NCBI GenBank assembly: GCA_020725265.1
Contig: DYFK01000003.1
Coordinates: 124,001-188,000, forward strand
DNA from: Hydrogenophilus sp.
GTDB taxonomy: Bacteria; Pseudomonadota; Gammaproteobacteria; Burkholderiales; Thiobacillaceae
Direction of reading: 5' to 3'
Length of the DNA stretch: 64,000 nt
A program made the position numbers and the translations under genes. Positions 18,135 through 25,618 of the stretch are shown piece after piece (within the stretch, counting starts at the first letter, position 1; each line of letters opens with the position of its first letter). The notes below the pieces were generated by a model. It searched no databases and had not been told where the DNA came from. It saw nothing but the letters and a program-made list of their open reading frames with translations.

Positions 18135-19031
18135 ATGCCGATCTTCCTGGTCGAACATCACAACCGCTACCGCTATGCCGCGCCGGTCGACCTGAATTAC
18201 GGCGAGGCGCGCCTGCTGCCGCGCGCCACGCCCGGCCAGCGCGTGCTCGCCAGCGAGCTGGCGCTGTCACCGGCCGCCGATGACCGGCGCGAGCGTCTGG
18301 ACGCGCACGGCAACCGGGTGCTCTGGTTTTCGCTGACCCGCGCCCACGACCACCTGGAAGTCCTCGCCCGCTGCCGGATCGAACGCCTGCCGGCGCCATG
18401 GCCGGAAACCAGCCCGGCCTGGGAAAGCGTGGTCGCCGCGCTCGACGCGGCGGCCACGCCGGACAGCCTGCATGCCCGCGAATTCCGGCTGGAATCGACG
18501 CGCGCGCCGATCATGCCGGCGACCACCGAGTTCGCCGCCGCCAGCTTTCCGCCCGGCCGTCCCCTGCTCGAAGCGGTCGCCGACCTGAGCCGGCGCGTGC
18601 ATGCCGAATTCCGCTACCAGCCCGACGCCACCGGCATCGACACCCCGGTCGCCGATGTCCTGCGCGAACGCCACGGCGTCTGTCAGGATTTCGCGCATCT
18701 GTGCATCGCCGGACTGCGCGGCCTCGGCCTCGCGGCCCGCTACGTCAGCGGCTGGCTGGAGACCGTGCCGCCGCCAGGCACGCCGCCCCGGCTTGGCGCC
18801 GATGCCTCGCATGCCTGGATCGCGGTGCATCTGCCCGGTCACGGCTGGTTCGATTTCGACCCGACCAACGGCATCGCCGCCGGCGACGGCCACCTGACCC
18901 TGGCCTGGGGCCGCGATTTCGACGACGTCACCCCGCTCAAGGGCGTCGTCCACGGCGGCGGCGCGCATCAGTTGGATGTCGGCGTCACCGTCACCCGGAT
19001 CGACGCGACATCGACATGGAGGCCGGAATGA
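18135..19031 (+). CDS. Transglutaminase-like cysteine peptidase/amidase
   Basis: 298 residues. Bacterial transglutaminase N-terminal region at 1-90 (VEHHNRYRYAAPVDLNYGEA), papain-like core at about 140-250 with Cys183 (HGVCQDFAHL), His226 (DASHAWIAVHLP) and Asp242 (FDFDPTNG). It follows the ATP-grasp/alpha-E gene by 14 bp and overlaps the next gene by ATGA. Such proteins regularly accompany ATP-grasp/alpha-E genes and may cut or transfer the amide bonds made by the ligases. It is a second paralogue of the core found in the first gene of this operon. Confidence 0.88.
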   Translation: MPIFLVEHHNRYRYAAPVDLNYGEARLLPRATPGQRVLASELALSPAADDRRERLDAHGNRVLWFSLTRAHDHLEVLARCRIERLPAPWPETSPAWESVVAALDAAATPDSLHAREFRLESTRAPIMPATTEFAAASFPPGRPLLEAVADLSRRVHAEFRYQPDATGIDTPVADVLRERHGVCQDFAHLCIAGLRGLGLAARYVSGWLETVPPPGTPPRLGADASHAWIAVHLPGHGWFDFDPTNGIAAGDGHLTLAWGRDFDDVTPLKGVVHGGGAHQLDVGVTVTRIDATSTWRPE

Positions 19032-19792
19032 CGCGGCTGTGCATCCTCAAGGCCGGAGAGACCTTCCCGGAAACCGCCGCCCGGCTGGGCGACTTCGAGG
19101 ACTGGCTGATCGCCGGACTCGGCCTGCCCGGACACGACATCCAGATACTGGACCCACGCCGCGAACCGGCGCTGCCGGAACTCCCCGCCTGCGCCGGCGC
19201 GATCATGACCGGCTCGCACGCCATGGTCACCGACGACACGCCGTGGATGCGCCGGACCGCCGACTGGCTGGCGCGTCTGGTCGAGGCGGAACGGCCGTTC
19301 CTGGGCATCTGTTTCGGCCACCAGATGCTGGCGCGCGCGTTCGGCGGCCGCGTCGATTACCACCCGGGCGGTCGCGAAATCGGCACCGTCGAGATCGAGC
19401 GCGCGCCGGCGGCCGCCGATGACCCGTTGTTCCAATGCCTGCCGGCGCGCTTCCGCGCCCATGCCGCGCATGCCCAGAGCGTGCGCGAACTGCCGGCCGG
19501 CGCTGTCCATCTGGCCGGCAACGACTTCGAACCGCACCATGCCTTCCGCCTCGGCCCGGCCGCCTGGGGCGTGCAGTTCCACCCGGAATTCGGGCGCGCC
19601 CACATGGCCGCCTACATCGATCGGCTGGCGCCGGCGGGCACGCGCCCGAACCTGGCCGACACCCCGGAGGCGGCCGCCCTGCTGGCGCGCTTCGCGGATC
19701 TGGCCTACGCGTCGGCGCCGACCATCGCCAGCGCCACCGCCTCGGCCACCTCGATGCCATCGACCGCGGCCGACAGGATGCCGCCGGCGTAA
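19028..19792 (+). CDS. Class I glutamine amidotransferase
   Basis: 254 residues from the ATG at 19028 (ATGA overlap with the preceding stop). The GATase fold has nucleophile Cys95 in FLGICFGHQ, a following GHQMLARAFGG block, and the catalytic His/Glu in VQFHPEF. It resembles GuaA-like stand-alone amidotransferases that release ammonia from glutamine or cut gamma-glutamyl bonds (PuuD-like function). Being coupled to two predicted ligases, it may supply ammonia or hydrolyse a gamma-glutamyl product; this is inferred. The last 30 residues (Ala/Ser/Thr-rich) are encoded over the antisense end of the next gene, an 88-bp overlap. Confidence 0.85.
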   Translation: MTRLCILKAGETFPETAARLGDFEDWLIAGLGLPGHDIQILDPRREPALPELPACAGAIMTGSHAMVTDDTPWMRRTADWLARLVEAERPFLGICFGHQMLARAFGGRVDYHPGGREIGTVEIERAPAAADDPLFQCLPARFRAHAAHAQSVRELPAGAVHLAGNDFEPHHAFRLGPAAWGVQFHPEFGRAHMAAYIDRLAPAGTRPNLADTPEAAALLARFADLAYASAPTIASATASATSMPSTAADRMPPA

Positions 19793-21324
19793 CCAGCGCC
19801 CTCGCCGGCCGGATAGAGACCGCGCGTGTTCAGGCTCTGGTAGTCGTCGCCGCGCGGCACCCGGATCGGAGAAGAAGTGCGGGTCTCGACACCGGTCAGT
19901 ACCGCATCGGCCATCGCGAAGCCACGGATTTGCCGGTCGAACGCCGGCAGCGCCTCGCGGATGGCGGCGATGGCGTAGTCGGGCAGACAGGTCGACAGAT
20001 CGGTCCAGCGCACGCCCGGGGTATAGGACGGAATCACCGCGCCCGGACCGGTGGACGGCCGACCGGCGAGGAAATCGCCGACCTTCTGCGCCGGCGCCAG
20101 ATAGCCGCCGCCGCCGAGCTGGAAGGCGCGCTCCTCCCAATGCCGCTGGAAATCGATGCCGGCGAGCGGATTGGCGGCGACATCGCCGGGAAAATCGGCG
20201 GGACGGATGCCGACCACGATGGCGGCGTTGGCGTTGCGCTCGTTGCGCGAGTACTGGCTCATGCCATTGGTCACCACGCGACCGGGTTCCGAGGTGGCGG
20301 CGACCACGGTGCCACCCGGACACATGCAGAAGCTGTAGGCGTCACGGCCATTGCTGGCGTGATGCACCAGCTTGTAGTCGGCGGCGCCCAGGATCGGATT
20401 GCCGGCGGCATCGCCGAACCGGCAGCGGTCGATCAGCGATTGCGGATGCTCGACGCGGAAACCGACCGAGAACGGTTTCGGTTCGATGCGCACGCCGCGC
20501 GCGTGCAACGTGGCGAAGGTGTCGCGGGCGCTGTGGCCGACCGCCAGGACGACCTGTTCGGCGGCGATGCGTTCGCCATCGGCGAGCACCAGCCCGCGCA
20601 CCCGGCCGGCCTCGATGTCGAAATCGGCGACCCGGCTCTGGAAACGGATTTCGCCGCCCAGGCCGATGATGGTGGCGCGCATGTGCTCGACCATGGATAC
20701 CAGCTTGAAGGTGCCGATGTGCGGCTTGCTGACGTACAGGATTTCCGGCGGCGCGCCGGCCTCGACGAATTCCTCCAGCACCTTGCGCGCCAGATGGCGC
20801 GGGTCGCGGATCTGGCTGTACAGCTTGCCGTCCGAGAAGGTACCGGCGCCGCCCTCGCCGAACTGGACGTTGGATTCCGGATCGAGCTCGCCGCGCCGCC
20901 ACAGGCCCCAGGTATCGCGGGTACGCTCGCGCACCGCCTTGCCCCGCTCCAGCAGGATCGGCCGGAAGCCCATGCGCGCCAGCATCAGGGTGGCGAGCAG
21001 GCCGCACGGACCGGCGCCGATCACCACCGGCCGCGACTTCAGGCCGGCCGGCGCGCGCGCGACGTAGCGGTAAGCCATGTCCGGGGTGATGGTCAGATGG
21101 CGGTCGCCACCCAGCCGCTTGAGCACCGCCGCCTGGTCGCGCACCTCGACATCGACCGTATGGATCAGCGCGATGCGCCCACGCTTGCGAGCGTCGTAAC
21201 CGCGCCGGTGAATGTTGAAGCGGAGCAGATCGCCGGCCGGGATACGCAGCCGTTCCAGGATGGCGGCGCGCAGCGCGTCCTCGGCATGGTCGAGCGGGAG
21301 TTTGATTTCGGTCAGGCGCAACAT
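19705..21324 (-). CDS. FAD-dependent oxidoreductase (COG2509-like)
   Basis: 539 residues from the ATG at 21324 (MLRLTEIKLPLDH). The Rossmann dinucleotide motif VVIGAGPCGLLATLMLARMG lies near residue 100, with GEGGAGTFSDGKLYSQIRD and VLAVGHSARDTF typical of the large uncharacterised FAD-dependent dehydrogenase family. The C-terminus has GLYPAGEGAGYAGGI, where FAD is held. The substrate is not known for the family. Its 3' end overlaps the amidotransferase gene on the other strand by 88 bp. Confidence 0.85.
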   Translation of the reverse strand: MLRLTEIKLPLDHAEDALRAAILERLRIPAGDLLRFNIHRRGYDARKRGRIALIHTVDVEVRDQAAVLKRLGGDRHLTITPDMAYRYVARAPAGLKSRPVVIGAGPCGLLATLMLARMGFRPILLERGKAVRERTRDTWGLWRRGELDPESNVQFGEGGAGTFSDGKLYSQIRDPRHLARKVLEEFVEAGAPPEILYVSKPHIGTFKLVSMVEHMRATIIGLGGEIRFQSRVADFDIEAGRVRGLVLADGERIAAEQVVLAVGHSARDTFATLHARGVRIEPKPFSVGFRVEHPQSLIDRCRFGDAAGNPILGAADYKLVHHASNGRDAYSFCMCPGGTVVAATSEPGRVVTNGMSQYSRNERNANAAIVVGIRPADFPGDVAANPLAGIDFQRHWEERAFQLGGGGYLAPAQKVGDFLAGRPSTGPGAVIPSYTPGVRWTDLSTCLPDYAIAAIREALPAFDRQIRGFAMADAVLTGVETRTSSPIRVPRGDDYQSLNTRGLYPAGEGAGYAGGILSAAVDGIEVAEAVALAMVGADA

Positions 21325-21463
21325 GGCGGCGGCGGCACGGATTGGCAAACGGCAAGGATGCCATGCCGGCGTGGCTGTCGTCGCATGGTTTCACATCGAG
21401 GCCGGGCGGCGCATAATCCGACAAAATCGCTCAACTTTGTTTTGACCTGATGCGAGGCCGATC

Positions 21464-22525
21464 ATGGATGATTTCAAGCTCGGCGCGATCGTCGGCGCGG
21501 TCCAGCGCAACTGCCACATCTCCGACGCCCAGTTCGCCGGCGATCTGACCCTGTGCACCTTCCTGCTCAAGATGCGCGAACTGTACCGCTGGGAACACGA
21601 CATCCCGCTGACCCGCGAGATGCCCCGCGCCGAGGTCGGCGAATGGATGAACCAGCGCGAGCGACTCTGGGAAACCGTCGAACATGCCGGCTACGAACCA
21701 TTGCCGCTGGCCGGTGGTCCGATCGATCCGTTCGAGGTCGCCGCCATCAACCGCGAGCTGGCGGCGCGCGGTCTGGTCTATTCCGGCGGCTATGGCCGCG
21801 CCTGCAAGCCGCATTTCTTCCTGGGCAGCCTGATCCGCAGCGAAACCCGCGACGGCTTCCAGATCTATGTTTCTGGCTGCGAATACGCCCGCGATCTGGA
21901 CGCGCCGCCGGGCATGCTGCTCGGCGACACCATCTTCGCGCGCGCCGAATCACTGACCCGCTGGCTTTGGGAAAAATACGAGGAATGGCGCTGGAACCGG
22001 CGCAACGAGGCGATGGCGCGCGCGGTTGGCCACTATCCGTTCGACGAGGACACCGACGCGGCGCTGCGCGCGATGACCGAAACCGAGATCGAATCGGTGA
22101 TCCTGCACGAGCTGGGCGAAGCGCGCGCGAGTGCCGAACTGGGCGAGGCCTGGCCAGCCCTGCTCGCCGACCTGATGCGCTCGCGCGCCGAGATCATGGC
22201 GCGGGCGGCTCGCGACCTTTACGCCGATTGCCTGTCGACCCTGCCCGGCCTGCTCGAACGCGGCGACGCCGCCGCGCTGCATTTCTTCTTCGCCAATTTC
22301 GTCGGCATGCGCCGGCGGCTGTTCCCGGAGCTCGCCGGTGCCTACCGGGACTGGGCAGAAACCGACGACGCCGCGGGCTGGCGCCGGATCGGCGAGGTGG
22401 CGGCCCGGAGTCGCCCACGCTGGCGCCGGACCATGGATGAAATGCTGGCCCTGCATCGGCGCCATGGCGACGCCGCCGGCCCGTTCATCGAGACATTGCT
22501 GGAACCCGCGCCGGTCACCGCTTGA
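21464..22525 (+). CDS. Conserved protein of unknown function
   Basis: 353 residues, rich in Arg, Glu and Trp, without signal peptide or membrane segment. It begins MDDFKLGAIVGAVQRNCHIS. The N-terminal half contains aromatic-rich stretches (LYRWEHDIPLTREMPRAEVG, KPHFFLGSLIRSE); the C-terminal half is helical. It looks like a soluble single-domain protein. I do not recognise a characterised family. It stands between the FAD oxidoreductase (divergent) and the EAL-HDOD gene (convergent), so no operon partner hints at its job. Confidence 0.75.
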   Translation: MDDFKLGAIVGAVQRNCHISDAQFAGDLTLCTFLLKMRELYRWEHDIPLTREMPRAEVGEWMNQRERLWETVEHAGYEPLPLAGGPIDPFEVAAINRELAARGLVYSGGYGRACKPHFFLGSLIRSETRDGFQIYVSGCEYARDLDAPPGMLLGDTIFARAESLTRWLWEKYEEWRWNRRNEAMARAVGHYPFDEDTDAALRAMTETEIESVILHELGEARASAELGEAWPALLADLMRSRAEIMARAARDLYADCLSTLPGLLERGDAAALHFFFANFVGMRRRLFPELAGAYRDWAETDDAAGWRRIGEVAARSRPRWRRTMDEMLALHRRHGDAAGPFIETLLEPAPVTA

Positions 22526-22552
22526 AAGCGGGCGGGCACGGTCACGAAAGGC

Positions 22553-23848
22553 TCAAAGATCCATGCCCTCGGCCCAGATCAGGGCTTCGATGTGGGCCAG
22601 GTTGACCGCCTGGGCATCGACGCCGAGGCTGGCGCCGAGCCGGCCGATGGCGCCTGGATCGCGACGCTCGCAGGCGACCGCCAGGGCCAGCCAGCCGGCA
22701 TAGGGCCCCTCACCGCGCAGCAGGGCTTCGACAATCGGCTCGGCCAGATTGAGCCCCTCGACGGCCTGGCTCATCGGCAATCCGAGCAAGGCGTCGAGCA
22801 TGGACAGGATGCCGACGATGAACAGGCCGTCGCGCAGGTCCGGCGGCATCCGCGCGGCCCCGAGATTCTCGGTGAAGCGGGCGCGAATCAGGGCGTTGCG
22901 CAGCAATGCCAGATTGCGTCCCTGGCCGGCGGATTCGTGCACGAACAGCAACAGGGTCAGCCAGCGATAGAGCTGATCATGGCCGAGCATGAGCAGGGCA
23001 TGGCCGATCGAGCGGACCGGATAGCGCAGGCCGACCGCCGGCGAATTGATGAAACGCAGCAGGCGCACGGTCAGGGCGGCATCCTGCTTGAGATGGCTTT
23101 CGATCTCCGGAAACTCGGCGTGTCGGGCCGACAGATTCAGCAGTTTCATGATGCGCAGCCGGCTGGCATCCATCGCGCGACCGGTCGCCGGCCGCGCGCG
23201 CGCGAAGAAATAGCCTTGGTAGAGATCGAACGACAGCTTGCGGCAGGCGTTGAAGGCTTCCTCGGTCTCGACATTGCGGGCGATCAGGCGCGGCCCGCGC
23301 AATCCCTGTAACCGGGTCAGCCGATCGCACAGGCCCATCAGGTCGTTGTCGCCGACGTCCAGGCGCAGATACCGGCATTCCCGCGCCAGCGGCGCCATGC
23401 CCGGACTCAGCGCGACCTCATCCAACGCCAGCGCGAAGCCGGCGCGCGTCAGGGCCTGACCATGCGCCAACAACTGCGGGGTCGGCGTGGCCGGGCGAAT
23501 CGCCAGGATCGCGCTCTCCCTTGGCAGCCGCTCCACCAGTGGCCCCGCCAGCGAATCGACATCGAGATTCAGCAGGGTCAGTTTGCGCCCGAGTGCCTGC
23601 TGGTAATCCATGTCGATGACGCTGGCCAGCAACAGCTCATCCTGGTTGCCACGAACGCTGACGGCACCGGGAAGCACCGGCAGGGGCCGCATCACGTCGA
23701 TTTCCAGCTCATGGCCAATCACCCGGAAATCCGCGTCGAGCAGGGGTTGGCGCGTCATGAAACCGGGCATGCCGGACGAATCCATATCGTTCTCCGCCCG
23801 GTTTTCGTCCGGGTCATGGTGTGGCCGGGCGCTTGGAATGGCGTGCAT
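22553..23848 (-). CDS. EAL-HDOD protein with degenerate EAL domain
   Basis: 431 residues; GGGAG precedes the ATG at 23848. Residues about 30-220 follow the EAL fold but the signature Glu-Ala-Leu is changed (VIGHELEIDVM) and other metal-binding motifs are missing, so it should not hydrolyse c-di-GMP. Residues 225-420 are an HDOD domain (LLNLSARHAEFPEIESHLKQ, DAALTVRLLRFINSPAVGLR, ALLMLGHDQLYRWL). YuxH-type proteins of this layout act as signalling scaffolds. It follows the DUF1631 gene by 13 bp and is therefore under the same c-di-GMP riboswitch. Confidence 0.88.
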   Translation of the reverse strand: MHAIPSARPHHDPDENRAENDMDSSGMPGFMTRQPLLDADFRVIGHELEIDVMRPLPVLPGAVSVRGNQDELLLASVIDMDYQQALGRKLTLLNLDVDSLAGPLVERLPRESAILAIRPATPTPQLLAHGQALTRAGFALALDEVALSPGMAPLARECRYLRLDVGDNDLMGLCDRLTRLQGLRGPRLIARNVETEEAFNACRKLSFDLYQGYFFARARPATGRAMDASRLRIMKLLNLSARHAEFPEIESHLKQDAALTVRLLRFINSPAVGLRYPVRSIGHALLMLGHDQLYRWLTLLLFVHESAGQGRNLALLRNALIRARFTENLGAARMPPDLRDGLFIVGILSMLDALLGLPMSQAVEGLNLAEPIVEALLRGEGPYAGWLALAVACERRDPGAIGRLGASLGVDAQAVNLAHIEALIWAEGMDL

Positions 23849-23861
23849 GAGCGGGCTCCCT

Positions 23862-25220
23862 TCAGGCGAGTTTCCGGCGGTCGGCGGGTGTCGTGGCGCG
23901 CGCGGGCTCGGCCTGGAGCGGCGACCCCAGCACGTTCGCCAGGCCCAGATTCAGCAATTCGTGCATTTCCTCGGCGCTTAACGAGAGCGCGCGCTGGCCA
24001 CGACGGTTGGTGAGCAGGAACAGGCTCCGGCGTGGACTGATCCAGGCCAGCTTGAGCAGACGGGGCCGACCGCCAGGTTCGTGGATCTCCAGCCAGCAGC
24101 CCGGCTCCAGCGCGGCCAACGCGGCCCGCGGATCCATGGCGGGCCCGGGGTCGGGCAAACCGTGTTCCGACCCCTCCGGCGGAGGCGTGATCGATGCCGG
24201 CGCCACCAACAATGGCGGCTCTTCCGGCGCGACCGTCGACGACGCGGTGGCCGTGGACAAGGCCGCCGGGCCTGGTTCGGGGACCATCGCGGCAACCGGC
24301 GTGGCGGCTGGCTCCAACACCTGGTCGGGGAGACCACCCATGCTGGCGGGGCCGGCTTCGGCATCGGGCACCACCGGCGGCGGGTACGCGGCCGATGCCG
24401 ACGGCCCCGACCAATCCACCTCGATCTCGACCTCATCCTCGCGCGGAGGTACCCGTTCCGGCACCGGCAGTTCCGGCAGCAGAAAATCGCTGTCGTCCGG
24501 AGCACGCATGCGCGGCGGCCGGCCCGGCCCCGCTTCGGAGACGGTGGCGCCACCGTCGAACAGCACGGTCAGATCCCGATATATCCCGTCAACCGCGTCC
24601 GGCAGGGTCTTGCACAATGCCTGAACCAGTTTCAGTTTGGCATCGTGGCGCCAGGGCTGATCGCGCGCCGCGTCGGCGACCGCCGCCTCGATCGCGCGCG
24701 GCCCCGGTGGGATGTCGTTGGGCGTGACGCGCTCGACGCCAAGGCGCTTGCGATAGCGCTCGGCCAATGCGTTCAGGGTCAGCCAGCAGCCGTGCTGGAT
24801 GGCATCGGTCAACGCGCCGGGCGCGAGCGCGTCATCGAGCAGCTCATGCACGACGACCCTGAGTTCGGCGTAGTCGAAATCGATGGCGTGTCCCGACAGC
24901 ATGGTCGGCTTGAAGTGGCAGGCGCGCAGGTAGCGGCGCTCGAAATGACGACCGAAATCGCGCACCAGATTGCTCCGCCGCGCGCGCGCGAAATCGGCCG
25001 CGTCCAGCCACGACTCGCGTTCACCGGGCGTCAGCGCGCGCGCGGCAAGATCGAACAGGCGCGCTTCCACCCGGATCAGGGCATCGGACAGCGCGTTCGA
25101 CAGACGCGACACCGCGACCTCGCCAGCGTCGCGCAGCGTCGGGTCGAGCCCATCCCAGGCCGAGGCGGATTTGCCTTCCGCCGGTGATACGGGCGTGGTG
25201 TTCGGTCTGATCTGTCCCAT
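23862..25220 (-). CDS. DUF1631-family protein, short form
   Basis: 452 residues from the ATG at 25220, which follows GAGGAAAGGG; an upstream ATG at 25295 lies inside the riboswitch and is rejected. Residues 25-230 match the N-terminal DUF1631 helical region (ERRYLRACHFKPTMLSGHAI). A Pro/Ala-rich linker (about 245-380) follows. The C-terminal 80 residues (LEPGCWLEIHEPGGRPRLLK, LFLLTNRRGQRALSLSAEEM) look PilZ-like, and DUF1631 proteins usually end this way. It is shorter than the usual members, from which the middle seems to be missing. Control by a c-di-GMP riboswitch links it to surface or biofilm behaviour. Confidence 0.8.
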   Translation of the reverse strand: MGQIRPNTTPVSPAEGKSASAWDGLDPTLRDAGEVAVSRLSNALSDALIRVEARLFDLAARALTPGERESWLDAADFARARRSNLVRDFGRHFERRYLRACHFKPTMLSGHAIDFDYAELRVVVHELLDDALAPGALTDAIQHGCWLTLNALAERYRKRLGVERVTPNDIPPGPRAIEAAVADAARDQPWRHDAKLKLVQALCKTLPDAVDGIYRDLTVLFDGGATVSEAGPGRPPRMRAPDDSDFLLPELPVPERVPPREDEVEIEVDWSGPSASAAYPPPVVPDAEAGPASMGGLPDQVLEPAATPVAAMVPEPGPAALSTATASSTVAPEEPPLLVAPASITPPPEGSEHGLPDPGPAMDPRAALAALEPGCWLEIHEPGGRPRLLKLAWISPRRSLFLLTNRRGQRALSLSAEEMHELLNLGLANVLGSPLQAEPARATTPADRRKLA

Positions 25221-25293
25221 GTCCCTTTCCTCAAGGAACCCGCGGGCACCGCGAAGGGGATGGCTGAAAGAGAACCCGCCGATCGGCTGGTCC
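25221..25293 (-). promoter_or_regulatory. Expression platform of the c-di-GMP riboswitch
   Basis: Between aptamer and ATG (25220) the RNA can form TTCC-TTGA-GGAA (25238-25227), which hides the ribosome-binding GAGGAA, and an upstream CCCGCGGG palindrome. No T-run terminator is seen, so translational control is more likely than attenuation. Which ligand state is ON is not evident. Confidence 0.5.
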
Positions 25294-25394
25294 ACCTGGC
25301 GATCCCGCTGTCATGGAGCACGCGCCAATCGGCGCGCGCCCTGTAGACCGGTGACTTTGCGTCCCCACCTTTCGGAGGGTTTGCCCTTGCAGGT
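25294..25394 (-). ncRNA. Cyclic di-GMP-I (GEMM-I) riboswitch
   Basis: Read on the minus strand, closing stem P1 is ACCTG (25394-25390) with CAGGT (25298-25294). The conserved core is present in order: GGGCAAACC, a GAAA-capped stem, GGGGACGCAAAG, CACCGGTCTA, a variable GC stem, and CAGCGGGATCGCC. All these are hallmarks of the class I c-di-GMP aptamer. It sits 74 bp before the DUF1631 start codon. Confidence 0.93.
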
Positions 25395-25618
25395 CATGCA
25401 TAAAGACTATGCCACGTGTTCATCGGTTCGTCTCCTGGAAACTTTAGCGCGAAATGATGACAGCCGCCGCCGCCAGACGCGTGATGGGCATCCGGGTCCG
25501 CGTCAGCGGCGCTCCAGAGGGAAAGATCGAGTACGGGCACCGCCATATCTACCATCGGCGGAGGTTCATTCGGATTGCTACTATTCCTAAAGTATTAATG
25601 CGCCCCCCGATCTCCTGA
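25395..25618. promoter_or_regulatory. Divergent spacer before the riboswitch and the diguanylate cyclase gene
   Basis: This spacer holds no convincing gene. An inverted repeat GCATA-N5-TATGC lies just upstream of the riboswitch (about 25398-25412). The sequence turns AT-rich at 25575-25603 (contains AAAGTATTAAT), probably the promoter region of the diguanylate cyclase gene. No clear -35/-10 pair could be fixed for either strand. Confidence 0.35.

Noticed and set aside
25221-25295. Alternative DUF1631 start at 25295
   Set aside because: It lies within the closing stem of the riboswitch; the ATG at 25220 has a ribosome-binding site and fits the family start.
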